DNA from: Flectonema sp. DT1601
Lineage: Eukaryota; Euglenozoa; Diplonemea; Diplonemida; Diplonemidae
DNA: 64,000 bases
Direction of reading: 5' to 3'
Assembly (NCBI GenBank): GCA_964019425.1
Contig: OZ025780.1
Span: forward strand, 1,754,001 to 1,818,000
In this document: piece by piece, positions 51,720 to 62,273 of the stretch
How positions within the stretch are numbered: the first letter of the stretch is position 1
How the letters are laid out: each line of letters opens with the position of its first letter
The notes under the pieces: generated by a model
The model's input: only the letters and a program-made list of their open reading frames with translations
What the model was told of the DNA's origin: nothing
Databases searched by the model: none
Translations under genes and position numbers: made by a program

Positions 51720-52484
51720 AAAAGAACGGGAACACATTTATTCAGAAGTTATCCAGCACTGATTTCCTTAGTGTAGCAGTTCACTACGGTTGTTTCATGC
51801 TATTCTGTGTTATTTTAATATTTTTAATATATTCGTACTTGTTGTTAGTGAGAATGCTTGCTTTCAACCTTGTTTTTTTTTCTTTCTTCTTTATTACCGC
51901 TCATTTTATAAAGTCAGTTCGTCGTGCTTATATAATATTGTGTAAGAAACAAATCTATAAAAAATACAAAAAAAAAAAAAAAAAAAAAAAACATTTCCAA
52001 TATACAAAAAGACCATGTTCTTATTTTCCTTTTTTATTTTTCTTAACGAACCCAGAAGAATAGAAAGTGATCTTCCTCTCAATGCTTTTTCTTTATCTGG
52101 TTTCTCCCTTCCTTCTCCTCAGTATATCTTTTTATTTGTTTGGCGCTGCTATACGAAATTGTTCGTTCTGCATGTGCTGCAAAGGAATTTAAGATCAGGC
52201 ATCGACAACGGTGTTACTGCTTCCCTCTTCCGGAATTGGGAAAAGTTTCTTCCAGGTTCGCATTGTTGAAAGCGTTTGACATTGTTGTCCCTCGGGAGCG
52301 ATTTACTTATTATTCCTTGGGAATGAAAAACTTGATTCATGTTCCTTTACTCTTTTTTTTTTTTCTTTTTTCCCTTGGTTATTCTAGCTAGATATTTCAT
52401 ATTTCGGTAAATATCTCGCTGCTGCTGATTATTTTATTTTTTCAACACCTCCACCAACCCACCCGTTCTTATTCATCTTGTTTG

Positions 52485-52517
<33 letters not shown>

Positions 52518-53570
52518 ATTTCTTTTCATTAAAGTAAAGCGGTAACCCCTCCTGTTGGCATCGTTCCTCTCGGCTTCAAGTGGTCCACAGTGGCTTTTTT
52601 TTTAAAGACCCTCTTGTATTGAAGGATTGAACGCGAAAGTAACAAGGCTTAAGGGGTTTACTGCTATTGCTTGTATTTATGCTTCACAGGGTTTTGTTAG
52701 ACTACGTTGTGCTTAGAAAAATGTTTCCTGGCGACGATCAAAGGCAATCGCAGCAAGCAAGCTGATGTATATACCCTGAAAGTATTAATGACATTCATTA
52801 TGATGAAGCTGTGGCTTATATCAATCGCTTTTTTTTTCTGAATCATCATTTTTTTTTTTTTTTTTTTTTTTCCACAAATCCTTTTTGCGAACTTGAACCT
52901 GCCAAAGTTAAAGGATTATATCTTGTATTTTCCATTGATGCGAGGTACGGGTCACAGTTTCTTGCATTCTAAAATGAATTTTTTTTTTTTTTCAACAAGT
53001 TTCTTCACCTATTACTTCCTCCTTTTTTTTTTCTAAAATTCTATTTTTGATTTTAAAGAGGTTGTCATTTGTGCGTTCAAAAGAAATGGAAAAAAAAAAA
53101 AAAAAAAAAAAAAGTACTCCAAAAGGATGAAAAAATTTTGTGGAAAATATAAAAAAAAAAAAAAAATAGAATTCCCAATCGTGTGGCTGTGCAATGGCGC
53201 AGCAAATATATATTTTCTACCAGAAACTGAGATGGTGAACAGTAAAACTATCCCTCCCCTGATAACAAGGCATGCATAGAATAACTTTAGCAAGAAAAAA
53301 CGAACAGAAAGCATAACGAAACAGAATTGAACAGGAAAAAGAAAATAAATTTCCGAGGCTTTTGCGCACCGAGAAGGGAGTCGGATTGCGATCTTTTGAT
53401 TTTGACAACTACAAATTATTCCATGATTGGAGTTGTTGTTCCAAAACAAGAAGTCTTCTTAAAAAACAGAAACATTCTCTCTCGAAATTTCAATTGTGTT
53501 GCTGCCGTGTAGTTAATGAACTTTATCTTCTTTTTCAGATTCATCTCGTTGTCCCCACCCCTTTATAAAA
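50974..53570. other. intergenic region, A/T tract-rich
   Basis: About 2.6 kb with very long A and T tracts (for example 51624-51648, 51683-51718, 52484-52514). A pairing patch CAGCCAGCC/GGTTGCTG lies at 51464-51486. The apparent frames in both strands are homopolymer-driven. A pyrimidine tract with TTTTTCAG (ending 53538) precedes the first eL34 gene. Confidence 0.55.
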
Positions 53571-53903
53571 ATGGTGCAGAGACTGTCACACAAGAGACAC
53601 AACAAGTTCAACACTAAGTCGAACAAGTTCGTCATCAAGCACATCCCGGGAGGAAAGCTTCACATCCAGCACAAGAAGAAGAAGGTTTCTGGACCAAGAA
53701 CCCCAAGATATTTGGGACACCAGAGAGTTGCTGGTGTTAAGGCTCTCAGAAGCGTTGACGCCGCCGCCGCGCCAAAGAGACGTAAGACCGTCAACAGAGC
53801 TTACGGTGGAGTTTTGACTGGAGGACAGGTAAGAGAGAGAATTGTCCGTGCCTTCCTTATCGAGGAGCAGAAGATTGTTAAGAAGGTTCTCAGAAAGCAC
53901 TAG
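53571..53903 (+). CDS. RPL34: large-subunit ribosomal protein eL34, copy 1
   Basis: A 110-residue basic protein of the cytosolic 60S subunit. Family features are the N-terminal HKRHNKFNTKSNKF, a central GPRTPRYLGHQRVAGVKALR, and the C-terminal NRAYGGVLTGGQVRERIVRA and FLIEEQKIVKKVLRK. The length is close to other eukaryotic eL34 (about 115-120). There is no intron in the coding part. Codons are strongly biased to AAG, AAC, TTC and ATC, as expected of a highly expressed gene. The leader after the TTTTTCAG acceptor is pyrimidine-rich and ends TTTATAAAA directly before ATG. A second gene encodes the same protein. Confidence 0.95.
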   Translation: MVQRLSHKRHNKFNTKSNKFVIKHIPGGKLHIQHKKKKVSGPRTPRYLGHQRVAGVKALRSVDAAAAPKRRKTVNRAYGGVLTGGQVRERIVRAFLIEEQKIVKKVLRKH

Positions 53904-54306
53904 ACGTCTCGCTTGGTAGTCAACCCTCCAGTTACTACGCAATCATTCTGTAATTAATCATCAAGAAAATAATAAAAAAAAAAAGGAAAAAAGTACTTCA
54001 AAAAAAAAAACTTTAAAAAAAAAAAATCGAATAATCCGAATATCAGTTGTACGATGATTACGTTCAGTTGGTCAACTTCTGTGAGCTACTCGTAGCAGCT
54101 TTGAAGTGTATTGACGACTTTACTCTGATGGGGTGTTATTGTTTTATTTACTACTCATCTTTCTAGAAAAGTATTTTTTTATGTCTTCGATTAATTATTT
54201 ACGAGTGCAAATATCAGATCAGTCAAGTGGGGTGTTATTAGATTGCCGAACACTTGAAGAATTAATTTACCATTTCTAGTCCTCCTTACCCGCCACTCTA
54301 TAAAAA
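53904..54306. other. spacer between eL34 genes
   Basis: A 403-base spacer with A runs after the first stop. It is not similar to the region upstream of copy 1 except for the last 30 bases: an acceptor (ATTTCTAG, ending 54279), a C/T-rich stretch and TATAAAAA before ATG. Confidence 0.6.
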
Positions 54307-54639
54307 ATGGTGCAGAGATTGTCACACAAGAGACACAACAAGTTCAACACTAAGTCGAACAAGTTCGTCATCAAGCACATCCCGGGAGGAAAGCTTCACA
54401 TCCAGCACAAGAAGAAGAAGGTTTCTGGACCAAGAACCCCAAGATATTTGGGACACCAGAGAGTTGCTGGTGTTAAGGCTCTCAGAAGCGTTGACGCCGC
54501 CGCCGCACCAAAGAGACGTAAGACCGTCAACAGAGCTTACGGTGGAGTTTTGACCGGAGGACAGGTAAGAGAGAGAATTGTCCGTGCCTTCCTTATCGAG
54601 GAGCAGAAGATCGTTAAGAAGGTTCTCAGAAAGCACTAG
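54307..54639 (+). CDS. RPL34: large-subunit ribosomal protein eL34, copy 2
   Basis: This encodes the same 110-residue protein as the gene 736 bases upstream. The coding sequences differ at only four positions, all synonymous (CTG/TTG, GCG/GCA, ACT/ACC, ATT/ATC), while flanks are unrelated. This suggests a recent duplication or continuing gene conversion. The leader is again C/T-rich, 27 bases long, and ends CTATAAAAA next to the ATG. Confidence 0.95.
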   Translation: MVQRLSHKRHNKFNTKSNKFVIKHIPGGKLHIQHKKKKVSGPRTPRYLGHQRVAGVKALRSVDAAAAPKRRKTVNRAYGGVLTGGQVRERIVRAFLIEEQKIVKKVLRKH

Positions 54640-54965
54640 ACGAGTACTATACCGCAGCACGCATGCACTTAGACAAGATCAATACCAGTTGTAATCAGGT
54701 TGCCGACGGCAGATGCATAAGTACTTGTGAAAAAAAAAGTGATTAAAAAAAAAAAAAGGCGGGGAGTAAAAAAAAAAAAAAAAGCAGCATTGGCTCAGCT
54801 AATGATGAAGTGAGAAACAACAATAATAAACCATTGGTAACCATCCACATCTTACAGGTACTTTTTAAATATGGAAACCCGAGTTAGAAGAATGGATTGA
54901 AAAGTTAACTTACGGATAATTCATAATTGTTATTTCATATTTATCAGAACCTCCGAGTGAATAAC
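54640..54965. other. short intergenic region
   Basis: A 326-base gap with A runs near 54730-54783 and a T-rich stretch with TTTATCAG (ending 54947) before the protease gene. Nothing else was seen. Confidence 0.5.
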
Positions 54966-57126
54966 ATGTCGAGTATGAATGGAGAATACTCGAATGCCTC
55001 GATGAATCCTGGCACTGGACAAGTTCAGCAGAACTACGGATGGCAACCACCTCAGCAACAACAATGGCAACCACAAGGTGTTCCAATGCAACAACAACAA
55101 CAACAGCTACAACAACCAAATCAAGGATCAGGAGCAGAGTACCACCGAGGGTACTCCCAAGCCGTCAGAGACGGTGGGGGCTCTGGCAGAGGTGAGTCAC
55201 AGGTTGCATCGCTAGCTAACTTCGCATTCTTTGTTGGTCTTCCGATGTACTTCTTATACAGAATGGTTAGTAAAGGTTCTGGTCCTGGTGGGTCTAAAAT
55301 GATGAATCAAGTCTTAGAACAGATCAACCCAATTCAGAAGAGAAACTTTAGAGTTCTCGTAAAAGACACGAAGTTCAAAGACGTTATTGGTATTCCTGAA
55401 GCAAAAGAAGAAGTACAGGAATACGTTGACTTCTTAAAGTCACCAAAACAATACACGGAGTTGGGTGCCAGACTACCAAGAGGAGCCTTGTTAACTGGTA
55501 AACCAGGAACGGGTAAAACACTTTTAGCAAAAGCCGTTGCAGGTGAGGCGGATGTGACCTTTTTTAGTGCTGGTGGATCTGATTTTATTGAAATATTTGG
55601 TGGAAGTGGACCAAAGCGGGTAAGAGAGCTATTTCAAGAAGCAAAGAATTCGGCGCCAGCTGTTATTTTTATCGACGAATTGGATGCTGTTGGTTCAAAG
55701 CGTTCAGCTGGAGGAGATCAGGGAATTGGAGGTGAAGAGAACAGAACGACTAACGCTCTCCTTGCTGAGATGGATGGAATGGGTACCAACGATAATGTTG
55801 TTGTATTTGCTGCTACTAACCACCCTGAAGCTCTCGACACCGCCCTGACCAGAGCCGGTCGTTTTGATAGAAAGATTAACATCCCTGTTCCTGATAAAAA
55901 GGCTCGCGAAGAACTATTTGAGTTCTACCTAAAGAAGATTATCACAGCCAAGAACTTCGATGAGAAGTCAAAGATCGTACTTGACGCGAGAAAGAAACTC
56001 GCCGAAGAACGTGAGAAAAAGAAGGACAAACTTAAAGAAGACAAGAAGAAGTTGGAAAAATTGAAGACACAATTAGAAGAAATAAAGAAAAAAGCAGACG
56101 GCAAGAATACTGATGCCTTATTGAAGGAAATCGCTGAGCTTGAGAAGAATCTTGCGGAGGAATTGCCATCTAATGCTTGCACTATTCCACCAACAGCTGA
56201 AGAAATTGAGGAAGCGAAAGATCTTTATCACATACTTGCTGAGGCTACTCCTGGGGTAACTCCAGCTACCATCTCAACTGTTGTTAATGAAGCTGCTATT
56301 GTTGCTGCTCGAAGTGGATCGTCTTTTGTTAAACCTCCTCACATAAGAGATGCCATTGATAATGTTCTTATCGGAAAGAAGCATCGTCAAAGAATGTCTC
56401 CAAGTGCTCTCAAGCGTGTTGCTTACCACGAGGCAGGTCACACTGTTGCTGCGTGGTTACTAACAAGTCAGACTTCAGTTATAAAAGTTAGTATTATTCC
56501 AAGAGGTTCTGCGGGTGGTTACACACAATTCTCTCAACGTGAAGAATTAGATCCCCGACCACAAAACACACTCGTTGATGAGATTCGTGTGAAGTTGGGA
56601 GGTAGAATTGCTGAACTTCTATTCTTTAAAGACTTAACAACTGGAGCACACGATGACTTAAAGCGTGCCTACCAAGATGCTCAAAGTTTAGTTCAGTTCT
56701 ACGGAATGTCTGATTTGGGTAACTTCTCTATTGAACCACAAGGAGAGTCAAAGGGACGTGCTTTCAGTTCTGTTTCTGAAACTCTCAAACACGATATCGA
56801 GAATACGGTTTGTGATCTTCTCATTTCCTTAATAATTCTCTGAATATAAAAAAAAATAAAATAAAACAGTCGAGAGAAATCGTTGACAAAGCATTCAAAG
56901 ATACGATGAAGCTCTTAACTGACAACAAAGCTAAGGTATGTAGTTGTTGAATGGAATCATTTTGTGTAATAGTTCGTTATTTAAAAAAAACTAAAAACAG
57001 CTGGAAAAAGTAGCGATTGCCCTTCTCGACAAGAAAGAGCTCTCAGAGAAAGATCTAATCTCATTAATTGGTGAAAGGAAACCTCACCCTGAACCAGATG
57101 TGGTTGGAAAAGCTTCTGCAGCGTGA
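54966..57126 (+). CDS. FtsH/m-AAA-like ATP-dependent metalloprotease
   Basis: Three exons (54966-56807, 56870-56935, 57001-57126) give 677 residues. The protein combines an AAA+ ATPase with a zinc protease and would degrade or extract inner mitochondrial membrane proteins. Residues 1-75 are Gln/Gly-rich. One membrane helix lies at about 82-100 (m-AAA proteins usually have two). Walker A is GKPGTGKT (178-185), Walker B VIFIDE (233-238), and the second region of homology is ALTRAGRFDRKI. The zinc motif HEAGH is at 489-493, with a further Asp near 563. A charged coiled-coil insertion of about 80 residues (about 333-412) interrupts the ATPase lid. Walker A has Lys in place of the usual Pro (GPPGTGKT). 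No classic mitochondrial presequence is visible. Confidence 0.9.
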
Positions 57127-57567
57127 GTTTGGATGAGTTCTTACTGTTTGTATCCTTCTTAAGGCGTAAGAGTGAAATTATTATTCGCTAGTCAATTAGT
57201 GTATTTAGTGTTTCAGTAATTGAGAAGCTTTTGATTTTCCAAAAGCGTTGCGACGCCACTATCTTCGATTCTATCTGAGCTGCAGGCTTCGAGAGTCGAC
57301 TGTTGTGGAAACACATAACGACTTGCCTGATTTTTGTTGCAGTTACCTCTGGTAAAGGTGTCGAAACTCGTTCTGTGATTACTATTCGTTTTAGAAAAAA
57401 AAAAAAAAAAAAAAAAGAAAAATTGTCAGCTGCACTCACTCTGGGAGTTTCCTGTTTGTTGTTCTCAAGTGATCTGATGGAATGTTCGTGTTGAAAAAAA
57501 ATGATGTCATCATCTGGATGGAAAGTGGGAAAAAGGAAAGGGGAGGGGAGGGGAAAAAAAAAAAATC

Positions 57568-57598
<31 letters not shown>

Positions 57599-58429
57599 AA
57601 AAGAACATGATTAGAATCCTTCAAGGAAACAGTATTATTATTTCACCCGCGTTAATGCGCAATGTGGAACCAGTCTTGGAGTGCAAAAACAAGAAATTTG
57701 GCTGATATCATTAACACGCGTTTGTACGAACTATTAGTTCACTTTGTGCGATCTTACAAATTGTATTCTGAGATCCCTTTCATGACCCTTTTCTCTATTC
57801 GACATTACTTTCTTTTATTGAGATGACTTCTAACCTGAGATTCCCTCCATTCGGTAATCGTGTACTGTTCTAAAGGTAACGATCTTACTAACCAACCAGT
57901 GAGAGTAACATCCAGGTAGCATGAAGTGTTGGAAGTCGCAATTATTGAAAAAAAGTAGTTATTTTGGTTAAAGAAGTGTAGTTAGTACTCAACCTTTCGT
58001 CTCAAAGTAATTTGCCAACCGGCGAATGTCAGATACTTCTGTTTGAAGTGAGTGGCTCGACTTCTATCCCGCAGTCAAGATGTAGTTTGTCGGTTCCTTA
58101 ATTGACATGTTTAGAAAATAATATTTCCTCTCAATGAGTGCTGTGGAAGTCAAGACTGTATTTTCAATTTTTCTTCTTTTTTTCAATCGACCCTCCTCCG
58201 TTTCTTTTTTTTCCTACGAAAGCATCATTCCTTATGGAGTGCCCCATCATTTTACGAATTCAAATTCGCAACAATCCTGCGTGTCAGCTACGAAGGTAAC
58301 TTCCTAATAAATATAAAGCATCCATTCTATTCTAACAGGTCATCATTTCATTTGACTTGTGAAGTGAGGTTGGGGATTATTTTATTTTCTTTCCATTCCA
58401 TTTAAATCAGGTGATTTTCTCTCACCAAA
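57127..58429. other. intergenic region
   Basis: About 1.3 kb with A runs near 57394-57421 and 57554-57596 and otherwise mixed AT-rich sequence. No coding frame or RNA was supported. It ends in CATTTAAATCAG, a likely acceptor 19 bases before the next ATG. Confidence 0.5.
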
Positions 58430-61261
58430 ATGTCGGACTTCGAAAGTAAAATAAAATTCATTCTAAAATCATTTGATAAAGACGGTGATGGATATTTAAA
58501 TTTTGAGGAGTTTGCGACTTCCCGAAAAGTATTAGCAGGTGATGGCAGTGGCAGCTATTCCAAAACTGAGTACGAGGCTGACTGCAATGAACTGTTTGAT
58601 GAAGTTCCAGAACAAGGAATCGGATTACGTGAACTTAAAGTCATTTACGAAGATGAAGAAGAAGGACTACAAGAAGATTACGACTGCGCGAAGAAGTATT
58701 TCGCTGCATCTGTTCCAGCCCCAAGTAGTAGTTCCAGCAGCTCCGCAACGTCAGTAAGCTCAACGAAGAGTAATATTATGGTTGAGCGAGTGTTTAAACA
58801 TTTTGACAAAGATAAAGATGGACTTTGGTCTTTTCAGGAGGCAAAAAAGGCGACTCAAATCCTCTCAAACAACACGCGAGAACTCTCTCGCGAAGAGTTT
58901 GATGCTACTTGTGAAGAGACGTACGCTGATCCTGACGATGGACTTGAAGAAGAACACATTTTATGTACCTATATTAATGAACCAACTCGTCTACGAAAAG
59001 ATTACCGAACGGTAATAAGAGAATCATGTAGAGATAAAACAGAAGATTCTAAACCAGACTTTGGTTTCACAAAAAACGACAACGTGAAGCCTTCGTTCTT
59101 CTCAGTTGATGAATCGCCTGTCTCATTCATTCCAAAGTCTGATGATAAACCTGTTGAAGTGAATACTACTTTCTTTGCACAAGAAGCCGACACTACTCGC
59201 AGGAACAGCTCATCTGCAGCCAGCAGCAAGAAAGCAGAGGAACTCCCCAAACGTAAGGACTCATCGGAAAGTGCAAAATCTGATAAAAAGAAACCTGTCA
59301 GCTTCTTTGGTGTCGAAGAAAAACCAAAAGAAGAAATTGTAAATATTAGTGACAGCAAGAAAGAAGAACCTGTTCCGGCATTCTTTTTCGGTTCGAAATC
59401 AGAAGAGCCAACAATTAGTAATATTCCCGTGAGTAGGAAGAGTTCCAGTTCTTTAAGTAGGAAGTCAGACGGAAAGCCGACGCAAGAAGTTGATCTGCCG
59501 AACCTTTCAAAAGTTGAATTCTCTTCAGAGCGCAAGAGCAGCATCGACAAGCCGAAGTTTGAGTTTGCAGCTTCTGAAGCAAAACCACAGCCAGCCTTCA
59601 GCAGAAAGTCGTCGTCTAGCAGCTCTCAAAATAAGAACACGAAATCTGATGTCGGAAAGGTCGCTTTCTTTGGACACGATACCAGTTCTAAGTCGGCAGC
59701 TATTCCTCCAGAGTTGCCATTCAGAGAAGGAACAAGTTGCTCATCATCTGTTTCGTCTTCTTCCAGTACTCGAAGTAATATTATGGTAGAAAGGATATTC
59801 ACTCAGTTCGATATTGACAAGGATGGCTTCTGGAGTTTCCCTGAAGCACGTGAAGCTAAACAACAACTGTCAGGTGAAGTCATGACGATGAATGAGTTCG
59901 TGGAACTTTGTGAGACCACATTCGCAGAACCCGAACCTGGTCTCGCAGAGGAGCAACTCAGAGCCATCTACTCAGAAGAAGGTTCGAATCAACTTAAAGC
60001 TGATTACAAGTCAGCTATAAAGATATCCTGTAGCAACAGGAAACCATCTGTGAGCACGACATCTGCCAGAGCAGAAGTTGAAACCTTTTCTGGAGTAGAA
60101 ATATCTAAGAAATTAAGTAGTCGAAGTAGTTCACAAATATCTCCTCAACGTACTTCTCAGAAATCAGAGATAGTTGTCAACAAGATTGCTAAAGAAGAAT
60201 CTCAGAGTGTACCTCCACCACAACTCGATACACTGCAATCTGTTATAAATACCAGTTGGCGTGAGAGACGTGAAAGTTTTATAAATTCTCGAACTGGTGT
60301 CGTTGGTGTAGTTGGAACTCCGACAGCCAGTCACGAAACCAATAATCTGAATTCGGGAACTTCAAACAATCAGACGGCAGCTACTTCATCAGAAGCTAAA
60401 GTAATTACAATGAACACACCAGTTAAAATGGCAGGTCTACCTCATCCTGAGACACCACTGTCGTCATATTCGAGAAAGACTTCAATCGATAGCACTCCGA
60501 AACCGTCACCTCCTAAATTAGAACATCCATCCACTCCGTCTGTTAATTCAGAATTTGACGTCGACGAAGCCATCGTTTGGCAAAGCCGCAGTCGTGCTGC
60601 TACAAACTTTACTCGTCTGCCATTAAAAACTGATTCTGTTAAGAATGCTTATGTAAAAAAGATGGAACATTGTTATGTTAAAGAAGACATTTCTCTACTT
60701 AAAACCAGATTACGTGCAACTCAGGAGGAGAAGGCACTGTTGGAGTTGTTAGTCATCAGACACTCTGATTTAGGAGTTCAGTTAAAGGCGGCATTACATG
60801 TACGGGTTCAAGATGAGAAAGATAGATTGCACTTGGGGAGACAGCGTGAGGAACGGTTGGGGTGCTACTCTGAAAAAATATTTAACGCTCCGTCTGTTCC
60901 TGTTGAGGGTGCTCCCCATCACGTGAGTAACTCTCAAAGTCTGACGGGTAATATTTCAGACGTTATTAACTTTATTGAAGACAGATGTTCTTCTGATTTA
61001 CATCTTTACAATCCCGAAGAGCTCCACGATGCCATCTCACACCACACAAAAGAACACACCAACTTATCAGAAATACTCTCAACAGTAGATGATCTCATGA
61101 TGTTAATTAAAACTACTTTAGAATATCGAATTCGACAAAAGAATGAACATCTTCAATACCGAGAGCGTGCTGCTGATCGAATGTATAAAAGACAGTTAAT
61201 CGAGTTGACGAAAACAGAAAAGTACCTCGAAAACACTTCTGTTGGACATTACAGGTTTTGA
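58430..61261 (+). CDS. large EF-hand protein with repeated FF motifs
   Basis: An intronless frame of 943 residues. Three units each carry a canonical calcium-binding EF-hand loop: DKDGDGYLNFEE (16-27), DKDKDGLWSFQE (126-137) and DIDKDGFWSFPE (461-472). Each loop is followed by a conserved Cys-Glu/Phe and Gly-Leu pattern about 40-90 residues on. Units 2 and 3 share SNIMVER and are clearly duplicated. The Ser/Lys-rich linker (205-440) holds at least five short Phe-Phe motifs followed by acidic residues. The C-terminal part has coiled-coil helices (about 745-940). A calcium-responsive cytoskeletal or ciliary scaffold is a reasonable guess. No known named protein was recognised. Confidence 0.8.
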   Translation: MSDFESKIKFILKSFDKDGDGYLNFEEFATSRKVLAGDGSGSYSKTEYEADCNELFDEVPEQGIGLRELKVIYEDEEEGLQEDYDCAKKYFAASVPAPSSSSSSSATSVSSTKSNIMVERVFKHFDKDKDGLWSFQEAKKATQILSNNTRELSREEFDATCEETYADPDDGLEEEHILCTYINEPTRLRKDYRTVIRESCRDKTEDSKPDFGFTKNDNVKPSFFSVDESPVSFIPKSDDKPVEVNTTFFAQEADTTRRNSSSAASSKKAEELPKRKDSSESAKSDKKKPVSFFGVEEKPKEEIVNISDSKKEEPVPAFFFGSKSEEPTISNIPVSRKSSSSLSRKSDGKPTQEVDLPNLSKVEFSSERKSSIDKPKFEFAASEAKPQPAFSRKSSSSSSQNKNTKSDVGKVAFFGHDTSSKSAAIPPELPFREGTSCSSSVSSSSSTRSNIMVERIFTQFDIDKDGFWSFPEAREAKQQLSGEVMTMNEFVELCETTFAEPEPGLAEEQLRAIYSEEGSNQLKADYKSAIKISCSNRKPSVSTTSARAEVETFSGVEISKKLSSRSSSQISPQRTSQKSEIVVNKIAKEESQSVPPPQLDTLQSVINTSWRERRESFINSRTGVVGVVGTPTASHETNNLNSGTSNNQTAATSSEAKVITMNTPVKMAGLPHPETPLSSYSRKTSIDSTPKPSPPKLEHPSTPSVNSEFDVDEAIVWQSRSRAATNFTRLPLKTDSVKNAYVKKMEHCYVKEDISLLKTRLRATQEEKALLELLVIRHSDLGVQLKAALHVRVQDEKDRLHLGRQREERLGCYSEKIFNAPSVPVEGAPHHVSNSQSLTGNISDVINFIEDRCSSDLHLYNPEELHDAISHHTKEHTNLSEILSTVDDLMMLIKTTLEYRIRQKNEHLQYRERAADRMYKRQLIELTKTEKYLENTSVGHYRF

Positions 61262-61619
61262 TTATAGAAGTTAATTAAATAAGTTCTGTAGACTTTTTAT
61301 GTTTATTCTCCTACACGGTAATATTAGTGATTAGTGTTCTATTATTGATGTTGGATGTGAAGAGCTCGCCCTTTTGTTTTTTTTTGTATTGTTATGTTTT
61401 TTCAGGCTGTATTTTAAATTATTATATATTTTCCCTTGTTTTTCTCTTTTTTTAAATATTTTTCTGTTTTTTTTTTTTTTTCCCACTAATTATTGTACCC
61501 TTTTGTGTGGTTTATTCTTTTTTGTTGTTGTTTTGATGTTGTTGTTTCATCCCATTTTGGTTTATTTCAGGGAAGGTAGTAAATATGGTTTTCCAGTAAG
61601 GGCTGTTTATAATATTAAA
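61262..61619. other. short intergenic region and leader
   Basis: A 358-base T-rich gap. It ends with TTTATTTCAG (61570), a likely acceptor, and then a leader that contains a four-codon upstream frame (ATG at 61585) before the main ATG at 61620. Confidence 0.5.
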
Positions 61620-62273
61620 ATGTTTTGGTTAATTGTTGTTTCAATCCTCACTGTCACTGAAGTTGTGTATCAATCACTTGGTAAAGGATGGTGTAGGGAT
61701 GATAACGGAGCGTATCCTCCTCATTTACTGAATTGGGGGGTTGCGGATGAAGCTTCGTGTCAAGAGAGTTGTAGTGGTTTGTCGAAGTGCGTAGCGTTTA
61801 GTTTTAATTCAGGTCAGTGTATGTTAATGTTGAGTCCGGGTACTCCCAGTAATGTTGCGCAATCTCCTTGGAAGTTTGTTGAAGGAAACGGTGCTGTCGA
61901 AGTAACAACAGGAACGGGAGACAATCAACTCGAATGTTATAAAAAAGTTGTTGTTGGAGGCGGACCTTCACAAGCACCTCCGACAACTCAAAACTCAACA
62001 TCTGTTCCAACTGAAGCTCCGGTTGTAGAATTTGATGATTCTCTTTCTAATCAAAATACTACAGTCGATGCTCTTCCTTCTCCTTTTACTCCTCCTGTTG
62101 TTGCTGTTGTTGTTGTTTCTTTAGTAATTGGTGTCTTAGTTTTGAGTATTACGGCAAAACAAAACTACTATCTATTAACTTCTGAGATCCCTCCTGAAAC
62201 AATTCCACAACAACAACCTTTTGATCTGAAGACGGAAATGGAGGAGTTCAACTTCCTCCTTTCAGGTGAGTAG
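61620..62273 (+). CDS. type I membrane protein with PAN/Apple-like domain
   Basis: A 217-residue protein. A signal peptide (MFWLIVVSILTVTEVVYQSL) leads to an ectodomain with a WCRDDNGAYPPHLLNW start and a cysteine pattern SCQESCSGLSKCVAFSFNSG-QC typical of PAN/Apple or similar lectin-like modules. A Thr/Pro/Asn-rich stalk with NxS/T sites follows, then a membrane helix (VVAVVVVSLVIGVLVLSITA) and a cytoplasmic tail of about 45 residues. The likely role is cell-surface carbohydrate or protein binding. The stop lies just inside a consensus donor (CAG/GTGAGT at 62267), so an extra 3' exon is possible. The domain call is by cysteine pattern only. Confidence 0.7.
   Translation: MFWLIVVSILTVTEVVYQSLGKGWCRDDNGAYPPHLLNWGVADEASCQESCSGLSKCVAFSFNSGQCMLMLSPGTPSNVAQSPWKFVEGNGAVEVTTGTGDNQLECYKKVVVGGGPSQAPPTTQNSTSVPTEAPVVEFDDSLSNQNTTVDALPSPFTPPVVAVVVVSLVIGVLVLSITAKQNYYLLTSEIPPETIPQQQPFDLKTEMEEFNFLLSGE

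Noticed and set aside
53550-53571. TATAAAA next to the eL34 start read as a TATA box
   Set aside because: It lies between the acceptor AG and the ATG, touching the start codon, so it is too close to be the core promoter of this message.
53586-54660. Two - strand frames of 112-118 codons over the eL34 genes
   Set aside because: Antisense to highly conserved ribosomal protein coding sequence; stop-free because of its codon bias.
59002-59550. 182-codon - strand frame within the EF-hand gene
   Set aside because: It is the antisense of a Ser/Lys-rich linker whose + strand reading shows repeated motifs and a continuous 943-codon frame.
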